Shown: positions 24,528 to 32,361 of the stretch, one piece after another
Position numbering within the stretch: the first letter of the stretch is position 1
Layout of the letters: the number at the start of each line of letters is the position of its first letter
Source of the DNA: an uncultured euryarchaeote
GTDB taxonomy: Archaea; Thermoplasmatota; Poseidoniia; Poseidoniales; Poseidoniaceae
Direction of reading: 5' to 3'
DNA length: 40,758 nt
Assembly (NCBI GenBank): GCA_937894115.1
Contig: CALBFP010000042.1
Location: 1-40,758 of the forward strand
The notes under the pieces: generated by a model
Told to the model about the DNA's origin: nothing
The model's input: only the letters and a program-made list of their open reading frames with translations
Databases searched by the model: none
Translations under genes and position numbers: made by a program

Positions 24528-27500
24528 TCAATCGTTGGCTTCATCGCCAAGGACGGACATTAGTGAAGACTGCTCTGCAATCCTATCCTTAACCGCTGCT
24601 CTGCGGCCGCGGCCAACAAGATAAAGCACACTGAAGAGCGAGAGTGTAAGCAAGATAATCATGGTCGGAAGGGCGACCTTACCCACAACCTCTCCTGCTA
24701 CGTCCATGAATGGATTGGAGGATCCAAGCTCGTTATCAATTCTCATGACGTTGTCGCCTTCATCTGCTTCGACAATCTTGTTGCCCGGGTCAACAACAAC
24801 GTAGACGTTCTTACTTCCTGCTGTAACAGGATACAACATGTAGAATACAACCGACGTCGGATCTCCAGTTGCATCTGGCTTATCCAGTGCTCCAATTACT
24901 TGGCGCATGACAACGCTGTCTTCATCACAGGTGTTCTCATTCCTCTGGATTTCCTTTCGCATGTCGTCATCATCGTACTCACAAAGAATTACTTCGATGT
25001 CGGTAGCGTGCACGTTCCCGTCGTTCCAGACTTCAATCTTGATTGGGATCGACTCGCCAACATCTGCTGACTTCGTATCTTCCTTTGCAAGTTCTATTTT
25101 GAGGTTTGGAGCGCGTAGATTAACGGTGATGATAATTTCGTTGCTATCCAGCAAATCGCCGTCCCATGATGGCGTGTCATCGTGGTCTCCTCCAGCTTCT
25201 GCGTCGCCCATCATCGAGACAACTTTGAGGCCAAGACTTCGAGTGAGGAGTTGTGCTTCTGGATTAACTGCCACAACTGCAACCATCGTATATGTTTCAT
25301 AAGGTGCCATTTCGGGCAGACGGTACTCATCGATGTCTTGCAGATAGACACAACGATCTTCTGGGAAGGAAGAAACTGTTGAGTCAGTTGTTTCACACTC
25401 TTCCTCGGTTTCCAAGTCGAGACCGACTTGACGAAGAACACGCCAAGAGACATCCCAATCGGTTAGAACTCCCATCCCGGGAATCTCATCGACCGTTATA
25501 TCATTGCCTGACCGAGTTGTTGAGTGATTGTTCAATGTCGGAGTGTCAGGTACATTCCCTGCATTGGTAACGTTAACCGTGAACCGTACAACACGACCTG
25601 GTGCAGAGGTCTTCACATCGTTGTCAACGGTGGGATCCATTGTGATTTGCATGTCATAGAACTCGCGAACAGTGACGGTTATCTCAGTAACGTCGCGCAA
25701 GCGAGTCATACGACCCGATGCGTCCTCATCCTTTTGTTCGGATTTGGTATGGAACACAACGGTATAATCTCCTGCTGGAACTTGTTGTGGTACGTTCATC
25801 AGTACCTCGAACGATTGGAAGGAATTCGAGTCCAACTCTTCAAGTGTGTTTCGTGGAATGGTGATGTCCCAAATGACATCCACGCCCGAGGAGTCGGTTA
25901 CTCGCGCAAGTGTGTAGTCAAATCGGTCTGGACCGTTTCCGTCGTTGTAGACCGTCGTTGGCAGCACAATGGATTCACCTGGATTAACGCTAAGCTCTTC
26001 ATTATCGACTAAATCGATGCTGGTCGAGAGGCTGAAGACGTGGTCGACGTCAACCTGGAGAATTTTTGCGGCGGAAATTTTTGGATAGCCTTTCAGGTGT
26101 GCTTTGATGGTGACGGCTTTACCGAGGCCAGCTGGGGCATCATCGGGCGCACAAATCTTAACCTTCACAACGTGCATTCTGAATTCATCACCTGACATGA
26201 GAACCCACGGATAAGATAAGCCATCTGGATTCAGATTAAGCCCATTCGGGAAGATTACTTCTGTTGTCCAGTTATCATCGTTTCCAGTAGTTCCAGGTGT
26301 TGTGAATACAAGGTCACCAGAATCGAAATATTTCTCAACTTCGATTTCAAAGACATGGCAATTTGGATCGAGTGCATTCAAAGCATACGGCTTTGGCGTA
26401 ACCATTGCTTCCTGGTCCGTAATGTTGAACACAATGTTGTTCGATGAGCGGATGGATACGAATACACCCAATTCAAGGATATCGTATGTTCCCTTTTCGA
26501 CAGATTTGATCGGTTCGCCAGCAGACCAGCCCTTGAGCAAAATAACGAAGGCACCGGGATCTTCCGATGTTGGAACGTTGATTTCTAGATTTTTGGTGAC
26601 GGTTTGCTGTGGATCAAGTTGAACACTTAATGGGAAATTGACATCCCAGGCGAACGGCAGCAGCCATTCTTGGCGTCCTTCGAGGGTCTGTGGATCCCAA
26701 AACAAGAACGTGTCTGCCACGTTTCCTGTATTGGTAATCGTGATCGAGAAAATCGCTGTTTGTCCCTGCTCGACATCCGCTACACTGTGCGATGCATCAA
26801 GGTCGATTCCATGAACAACATCCATCAGCGTTAGTGTAGTAATTTCGGAACGAATTGCAGGATCCTTGTAGGACTTTGCATCAACACGGATTTCCGCAAG
26901 TTCATCCGCATTTGCCTGATAAATGGACGGAGCGCGCACACGGAGATAGAATCGGATTGATTCTCCTCCCTCAAGGAAGATTTCTGTGTCTGGGAAGATT
27001 GCGGTGTGGTTATCGGCAAAGAAGAGTGTAGCCGTCCAATTGGTTGGAACACCCGTGATGTTGAGTCCGTATGAATCCGCGACCAGGTCTTTCGGACCGG
27101 GCGTTGAGTTGTTCATCGTCAGATTGTAGATGGTTTGTTCACCCGGTTCAATAACGTGGTAGAAGGTTTCACCGTCGTCAAAGTCAACGTCAACCTGTCC
27201 GGTGAGAACGTGCGAATAACAAATCGTAAATCGATTGTTGTTGGTTTCATCGTTGCATTTGTTGGTGTCTGACCAAGCGACGTGGGCTCCACTTCCAAGA
27301 TCGTTTGAGAATGCAGGCGGCATCCCAATGCTTGGTTTGTAACCTGAGTTGGGACCCAATTTGTTTGATGACCAAGAGGTGATTGCAACCGTTTCCCAAG
27401 GGTCCAATGCAACGAAACCATCACCTACGGCTGATGTATAATTCAATCGAACGTAGAGAAGTTCCTCGCCTGCCGATGCGTTACCCGAGTCTACCCAAGC

Positions 27501-29537
27501 GATGTGAATTTGATTCTGATCATCGGTCAACAGGGATGGGAACACAGAATTTCCACCCCATGGTGCGTTCGGGGCCAGCCCAGAATTCGTTTCAACATTC
27601 GAGATTGGCGTATCGTTAATTTTCTTGATGGCGTACGTAGAAAGTCCATCGTCCCGACCATCGAATTCACCGGCACCTTGAAGGCGAAGTTTTGTGTAGT
27701 AAATTTCGTAATTCACGTCTTTTTCAAATCCGTAGTCACGGCCGTCCATCCAAGCGATGTGTGTGTTTCCTTCCATGTCAACGCCGATCGATGGGTGGAA
27801 TGAATATGCATCATCGATAGTGACACGAGTGTCGTTGACGACAACAAGGTGTCCTTCTGATCCTTTTCCTGTATCTTCGATGTAGTTACCGTTCTGGGCA
27901 ACTGTACCAGAAACACCCGGGGTCCAGCTTGGGTCATTGTTCATCTTTCCATACGGGTCGAGAACCGACATGTAAATTTCACGAGAGTTGTTGGTTGAGA
28001 TGTAAACCATTGCCTCAACGAGGAGGGCCATCTGACTTGCGCCACCGCTACCGGATGGGAATTCGTAGACTTGCCCACCTGCATCGGTTGATCGAATGGT
28101 ATTACCAGGGCAGTTGCGTGCTGCTGTACTCTGAACCCCGTTTGGACACTGTGCCAAATCCTTGAAGTGTGATTGTACGCTTGTTGCACCACCGTAGGTT
28201 TGTCCGTACATTCCAACCGGTACAACACCAGCATTGACGCAGTTGTCGTGTGCTTCTTCAATCGAGGTTGTATCGTCTGCTTGCTGTGCGGGGTCGCCGT
28301 CTTTTGGACCCTCATCGGAAATTGGAATAGCGATTTTCGTGGCGTTTGGATTCCATTTGTGATCGTCTTGAGTAGGAGGGTTTCCTGGTACATTTCCTTG
28401 TGCGTCTTTCCAAGAAAGGCACGCCCAATTGGTTCCTGGGCCCCAATCTTCACCAGAATAACCGGAATATGTGTTTCCGTTGTATACCGTTCCCGGTAAT
28501 TTACGAATTCCACCAGAATCGTCGCCTGGAGCGATCCCCAGAGCGGTTTGGCGTGGTCCTGCATTCTTATTGTGCGTTTGGCAGTTTCCACTGCTTGCTG
28601 CGCCTGGTAATGTGTTGCCGAGTCCGTATATGGTTTCATAAACCGTCATGTTACCTTCTTCAAGCATCGGTTTTAGCCCTTGGAAGTATCCGCCAGCAGC
28701 AAAGTTTCCGCCGTAAATAACGGTACATACGTCGGCCCACTCGGAATACATTGAACCCGAGGTATCGACCAAAAAGACGAGTTCGACTTTACCCCCACGA
28801 GTATCGTCCCAAGCGATTTGAACCAAATCGTTTGAATCAACAACAATGTCCGGATGTCCTTTGTGTCCGATGATTGGAGTGAGTAGCGTATCCTCAAACA
28901 ACGTCAGTACCGTACCGCCGTTAAACTCAGGTTGAATCATCGAATAGTAGATTTGCGGCTGATTGAAAAATCGCTGCAATTCATCGTATGAATCTTGCCA
29001 AGCGATATGAAGATTGCCTTGGCTGTCAACATCGATTGAAGGCCAGTCACGATCTTGTGCGCGCATGGAAATAATAGTGTCATCGATGACAGAGATTGCG
29101 GTATCTTGGGCCGCCATACCATCAAGCGGAGCAAGGTAAGGATTGATGGAGGTGTACATGATTTTGTGTTGGCCCGATTTGTCCGCCCAAACCAGATGGA
29201 TACGATCATTGTCATCGATGACCATGTCGGGATGCCAAACTTTGTGAAGGCCCGGACTGGTGATTTGTGTTGCGTCAATCAGGATTTCACCTCGGGGTGA
29301 AAGCATCGAGTAGTACAGATGTTGCGTGTTTCGAGCCCAAACAATGTGCACGTTTCCTTCGCTGTCAGAAGCAACTGCAGCTTGGTTGTCGGAAGAGGTC
29401 CCTCCATCCGCAATTCGAACCGCTTCTGTAATGACAACTTGAGATGCTTCCGCCCGTTCTGTACCGATTGCCATACCTGAGAATAACGAGAGGAGGAAAA
29501 GAGTTACGAGGGTTATCGATTTGGTTGTTTGACGCAT
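24528..29537 (-). CDS. giant secreted surface protein: beta-propeller with inserted vWA domain, CARDB/NEW3-like repeats, C-terminal anchor
   Basis: 1669 aa. A signal peptide (about 1-31) leads into propeller blades with the repeated pattern GNxHIAWxD....IYYSxL.P (for example 61-85, 110-132, 173-205, 233-250, and again after 580). A von Willebrand A domain occupies about 251-512, with MIDAS DTSGSM at 258-263 and PISDEGP near 405. Directly after it, SREIYMSVLDPYG (518-530) completes the interrupted blade. From about 800 on come Ig-like CARDB/NEW3-type repeats marked by TNTGNVADT, YNDGNGPDR, TNAGNVPDT and WNDGNVHAT. One membrane helix near 1625-1650 (VALPTMIILLTLSLFSVLYL) precedes a basic cytoplasmic tail. 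vWA domains bind protein ligands through a metal, so adhesion or surface assembly is likely (inference). Confidence 0.88.
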   Translation of the reverse strand: MRQTTKSITLVTLFLLSLFSGMAIGTERAEASQVVITEAVRIADGGTSSDNQAAVASDSEGNVHIVWARNTQHLYYSMLSPRGEILIDATQITSPGLHKVWHPDMVIDDNDRIHLVWADKSGQHKIMYTSINPYLAPLDGMAAQDTAISVIDDTIISMRAQDRDWPSIDVDSQGNLHIAWQDSYDELQRFFNQPQIYYSMIQPEFNGGTVLTLFEDTLLTPIIGHKGHPDIVVDSNDLVQIAWDDTRGGKVELVFLVDTSGSMYSEWADVCTVIYGGNFAAGGYFQGLKPMLEEGNMTVYETIYGLGNTLPGAASSGNCQTHNKNAGPRQTALGIAPGDDSGGIRKLPGTVYNGNTYSGYSGEDWGPGTNWACLSWKDAQGNVPGNPPTQDDHKWNPNATKIAIPISDEGPKDGDPAQQADDTTSIEEAHDNCVNAGVVPVGMYGQTYGGATSVQSHFKDLAQCPNGVQSTAARNCPGNTIRSTDAGGQVYEFPSGSGGASQMALLVEAMVYISTNNSREIYMSVLDPYGKMNNDPSWTPGVSGTVAQNGNYIEDTGKGSEGHLVVVNDTRVTIDDAYSFHPSIGVDMEGNTHIAWMDGRDYGFEKDVNYEIYYTKLRLQGAGEFDGRDDGLSTYAIKKINDTPISNVETNSGLAPNAPWGGNSVFPSLLTDDQNQIHIAWVDSGNASAGEELLYVRLNYTSAVGDGFVALDPWETVAITSWSSNKLGPNSGYKPSIGMPPAFSNDLGSGAHVAWSDTNKCNDETNNNRFTICYSHVLTGQVDVDFDDGETFYHVIEPGEQTIYNLTMNNSTPGPKDLVADSYGLNITGVPTNWTATLFFADNHTAIFPDTEIFLEGGESIRFYLRVRAPSIYQANADELAEIRVDAKSYKDPAIRSEITTLTLMDVVHGIDLDASHSVADVEQGQTAIFSITITNTGNVADTFLFWDPQTLEGRQEWLLPFAWDVNFPLSVQLDPQQTVTKNLEINVPTSEDPGAFVILLKGWSAGEPIKSVEKGTYDILELGVFVSIRSSNNIVFNITDQEAMVTPKPYALNALDPNCHVFEIEVEKYFDSGDLVFTTPGTTGNDDNWTTEVIFPNGLNLNPDGLSYPWVLMSGDEFRMHVVKVKICAPDDAPAGLGKAVTIKAHLKGYPKISAAKILQVDVDHVFSLSTSIDLVDNEELSVNPGESIVLPTTVYNDGNGPDRFDYTLARVTDSSGVDVIWDITIPRNTLEELDSNSFQSFEVLMNVPQQVPAGDYTVVFHTKSEQKDEDASGRMTRLRDVTEITVTVREFYDMQITMDPTVDNDVKTSAPGRVVRFTVNVTNAGNVPDTPTLNNHSTTRSGNDITVDEIPGMGVLTDWDVSWRVLRQVGLDLETEEECETTDSTVSSFPEDRCVYLQDIDEYRLPEMAPYETYTMVAVVAVNPEAQLLTRSLGLKVVSMMGDAEAGGDHDDTPSWDGDLLDSNEIIITVNLRAPNLKIELAKEDTKSADVGESIPIKIEVWNDGNVHATDIEVILCEYDDDDMRKEIQRNENTCDEDSVVMRQVIGALDKPDATGDPTSVVFYMLYPVTAGSKNVYVVVDPGNKIVEADEGDNVMRIDNELGSSNPFMDVAGEVVGKVALPTMIILLTLSLFSVLYLVGRGRRAAVKDRIAEQSSLMSVLGDEAND

Positions 29538-29540
29538 GGT

Positions 29541-29582
29541 ATCACCTGTGTGAATACCAGCAACGTTTACCAGTACTTAACC
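29541..29582 (-). promoter_or_regulatory. Shine-Dalgarno and possible promoter of the giant surface-protein gene
   Basis: AGGTGAT (minus strand, 29541-29547) lies three bases before the ATG at 29537. Further upstream GGTTAAGTAC (29573-29582 on the minus strand) is a weak TATA candidate, which would start transcription near 29552. The Shine-Dalgarno is clear; the TATA is tentative. Confidence 0.45.
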
Positions 29583-29625
29583 GCGACCCTTTCGCGTCAG
29601 TTCGATGCGACTCAGAATGACGCAA

Positions 29626-30252
29626 TCATGCCCATTCTTCAGGGTCGAGCCCGGTTCCGAACGGCATCATGTCATTGTACTCTATTTCGGCAGGTTCAAC
29701 AATCTTAGCTTGTGATTTCTTGCCCTTCTTTTGTCCCGCCCAATCGTCGACTGGCCCTGGCTCGCCTTTACCCGGGCCATAAGCGAATTTAATTTCATGA
29801 ATCATACTCAATTTCGCAAGCCAAAGCCGTCGAAGGCTGTGCATCAATGCGTTCTTGTTTAGACCGTCGTACCAAATTGGTAAACTCACGTTAAACGCTT
29901 GAAGTGGTCCTGGCTTTTCTTTTCCGTTGTGACCCATGTGTATACCCCAGTCAAGCTCGGCACGCATCAAAGACAGGCGGCACTCGTGCACCCATTCAAA
30001 CCAGACTTCTGGCTCCTCCTCCATATGCTGCTTCATTTGATCTTGTTGCCCCAAGTCGACACGCGTCATGCTCGAAACAAACACAAGATCTCGCCCTTTT
30101 GGAAGGACAACAGCGAACATGTGACCTTGAGGCCCGGGAGGGTAACGCACTAACAAATGCGACTCTGCGCGAGGGTCATTTTTGTCTCTAATTTCGAGCC
30201 GTTCACTAGCAAGCCACTGACGGATTTTCTGCGCATGACCTGAATCGACCAT
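29626..30252 (-). CDS. conserved hypothetical protein, DUF2299-like
   Basis: A 208-aa soluble protein. The N-terminal part has alternating strands (LLVRYPPGPQGHMFAVVLPK, DLVFVSSMTRVD) followed by helices ending in NKNALMHSLRRLWLAKLSMI, which resembles the archaeal DUF2299 layout of a YbjN-like or chaperone-like alpha/beta domain. The C-terminal 50 residues are Gly/Pro/Lys-rich and probably disordered. GGTGG lies just before the ATG. It is the last gene of a minus-strand run starting at 33996. The family name is tentative and the function unknown. Confidence 0.5.
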   Translation of the reverse strand: MVDSGHAQKIRQWLASERLEIRDKNDPRAESHLLVRYPPGPQGHMFAVVLPKGRDLVFVSSMTRVDLGQQDQMKQHMEEEPEVWFEWVHECRLSLMRAELDWGIHMGHNGKEKPGPLQAFNVSLPIWYDGLNKNALMHSLRRLWLAKLSMIHEIKFAYGPGKGEPGPVDDWAGQKKGKKSQAKIVEPAEIEYNDMMPFGTGLDPEEWA

Positions 30253-30282
30253 ACCCCACCGGTGCGATGGGGTAATTTGAAC

Positions 30283-31815
30283 TCAACGCTCTAAAGTGGA
30301 ATGCAATTCATTGATTAGGGCTTGCAATTGAAATTCAAGATTTTGTCTGTATTGCTTGCTCGCAGTAATGCGTTTGAAGCCTTTGCGCATGTCGACATAA
30401 CTGTCCCACCAAAGACCGAACATACGGCCTGAACACCAAAAGAGCGGAAACATCAAAACGTAGATTGAAAGCATTGCAAGGACCGACCCGGTTTCGATGA
30501 ATCCCTCGAAGTCAACCGAAAAAATCGTGCTGAGGTTCGTTGCATTCCAATATATCAGCCCTGCTCCAATCAATGCAAAAAAAGGCCACAGTAGCACTGA
30601 CCCAAACATCGCTGCAAGGAATTGATACGTTGTCCTCGCGTCGACACCTTCATCGGTTCTATCTCCTAAAAACCGCCCAAGAATTAACTGCGGGGAAAGA
30701 GAGAGAATGAACACCGGGAGAAGAGCGGCCATAAGCGCAGTTTTTACACAGAAGCCTACGAATTGGACTGGATTGCCCATTCGCAATTTTCGTCCAGATG
30801 AATCTAAATCGCGTCCGTCGAGGCCCCGTTCGGAAAGTTGCCGGTGAATGGTTTTCGCTTGAACAACAACAGGATCGTTTACTTCAGGGGGTTTGGAATC
30901 TTCAACGGCTTGCTCGGTTTGATACCGATCCCTTACTGAGCGGGCTGCTAGAACTTCACTACGCCATGTATTCAACCGTTTCTTGTTCATTCTAGCCTCA
31001 ACTTGAGCAATAACGTGGTAAGCTCCATGCTCATCCCAGCTGGAAGCGTTTGGTGTGATTGGAAGAAGGTGGGGTCGCAGACCATCCCGGAGTGAACGGA
31101 CAAGATCGCCAGGTGGTTCAACCCACTCCCTTTTTTGTACTGCAGCAATCAAATCTTTAGGGATTTCATCCTCTGGAAGGTGAAAGGGCTTCACAAATTC
31201 AACCCACATATCGGTTCTGTAGTGGTGTCGTACTCGAAAATGGAGGCCTACTGGTTGCAATACTGGACACTTCTTTCCTGCTCCCTTTGCAATGGCTGCA
31301 GCTGCGAGGACGGTTCGCATTGGCCCAGTTCGGAAACGTATCATATGGGCTAAATCATGACTGGTCCCCTCAGGAAACAAAACACATCCAAACCCACTTG
31401 AAATACCCGTTGCGAGCGTAAGAAGCGAACGCCCATTGAGATTTGTGGCCTCTTCCTCAGAACAACCTCCTCGAAGAAGTTCTGCCTTACGGACAACCGG
31501 CTGAACCGCTAATCTTCGCGTCCAAAAAGACAGGATTGGTCGTGTTACCAGATCGTGGCGTCCACCCATCACGAATTCTTTTGGATGAGCGAGCATAATC
31601 CCAAGCGGATCGATGAGTCCGTTGGTGTGCCACGATGCACAGAGTGAACCACGATCGCGCGGGATGTGCTCCATTCCAGAATATTCAATCGTACGAAATT
31701 GGTTTGCAGCAGTTCTGCGGCAGAAAAAAAACGCAAGTTTAGTCCAAAAAGGGCTCCCTGGTGTTTTTTTGTCGAAAGATGGCATCGGAGTATTGAGAAG
31801 TTTCTCCATTTGCAT
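30283..31815 (-). CDS. glycerolipid acyltransferase (PlsC/GPAT-like) with C-terminal membrane region
   Basis: About 510 aa. Acyltransferase motif I is ASWHTNGLIDPLGIM (His63, Asp69; spacing HX5D as in the fungal Sct1/Gpt2 branch, rather than HX4D). Motif III is LFPEGTSHDL (147-155), followed by a conserved GLHFRVRHHYR segment. The last 150 residues have at least three hydrophobic helices (VKTALMAALLPVFILSLS, FGSVLLWPFFALIGAGLIYW, VLAMLSIYVLMFPLFWC). These enzymes esterify glycerol-3-phosphate or lysophosphatidate, which is notable in an organism expected to make ether lipids. ATG 31815 is chosen because the longer frame to 31980 overlaps the HIT gene; 31809 and 31785 are alternatives. Confidence 0.85.
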   Translation of the reverse strand: MQMEKLLNTPMPSFDKKTPGSPFWTKLAFFFCRRTAANQFRTIEYSGMEHIPRDRGSLCASWHTNGLIDPLGIMLAHPKEFVMGGRHDLVTRPILSFWTRRLAVQPVVRKAELLRGGCSEEEATNLNGRSLLTLATGISSGFGCVLFPEGTSHDLAHMIRFRTGPMRTVLAAAAIAKGAGKKCPVLQPVGLHFRVRHHYRTDMWVEFVKPFHLPEDEIPKDLIAAVQKREWVEPPGDLVRSLRDGLRPHLLPITPNASSWDEHGAYHVIAQVEARMNKKRLNTWRSEVLAARSVRDRYQTEQAVEDSKPPEVNDPVVVQAKTIHRQLSERGLDGRDLDSSGRKLRMGNPVQFVGFCVKTALMAALLPVFILSLSPQLILGRFLGDRTDEGVDARTTYQFLAAMFGSVLLWPFFALIGAGLIYWNATNLSTIFSVDFEGFIETGSVLAMLSIYVLMFPLFWCSGRMFGLWWDSYVDMRKGFKRITASKQYRQNLEFQLQALINELHSTLER

Positions 31816-31901
31816 GTTCGCTGATGATTTTGATAGCACGGGCAGCGCTTCCCCCCTGTGGTCTACTGCGCCATCGAAAGGTGCAACTCCTTTCGCCAAG
31901 A

Positions 31902-32333
31902 TTAGCCCCCCGAGGAAATTTTTTCCGCAAGCAGAGCCAATGCTTCGTGATTCGGCTGATTGGTATCGGTTATCGGCCACATCGCTGCTAAAGTCGTCCC
32001 TGAATCACCCGGTGTTCTCGGCAAAATGTGAACGTGAACGTGAGGGACTTCCTGACCAGCGAGTGGCCCATCGTGGACAACCACTGTGAAATCGGTTGTA
32101 TCGTAGTGCCTTGAGAGGAGATTTTGCACCAAAACCACGCCCTCAAACAAACAAGAGCGTTCGTGAACGTCCAGTTCAGCAATCCGCTGAACGGGTTTTG
32201 TTGGTATGACGAGTGTGTGTCCTTCTCGCCGGGGAAAAATGTCAAGAAAAGCATACCAGCCTTCACCGGACGCAATCTTATGGGAAGGAATCTCTCCAGA
32301 CAAAATACGTTGGAAGAGTGTACCTTCTGACAT
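31902..32333 (-). CDS. HIT family nucleotide hydrolase/transferase
   Basis: A 143-aa histidine-triad protein. The triad HVHVHILPR is near residue 105, with the family's ILSGEIPSHKI start, FLDIFPRREGHTLVIPTKP and GPLAGQEVPH. HIT proteins of this branch hydrolyse adenosine phosphoramidate, diadenosine polyphosphates or related adducts through a His-nucleotidyl intermediate. ATG 32333 is preferred over 32357 because homologous sequence begins MSEGTLFQRI. It lies 28 bases after the flavoprotein gene, and the following acyltransferase start falls 87 bases beyond its stop. Confidence 0.92.
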   Translation of the reverse strand: MSEGTLFQRILSGEIPSHKIASGEGWYAFLDIFPRREGHTLVIPTKPVQRIAELDVHERSCLFEGVVLVQNLLSRHYDTTDFTVVVHDGPLAGQEVPHVHVHILPRTPGDSGTTLAAMWPITDTNQPNHEALALLAEKISSGG

Positions 32334-32361
32334 GTACGTCCCAGTCGGACGGGACAAATAA

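Noticed and set aside
27941-28639. Minus-strand frame of 232 codons inside the giant surface-protein gene
   Set aside because: It is an off-frame shadow of the vWA region; the main frame carries conserved motifs throughout.
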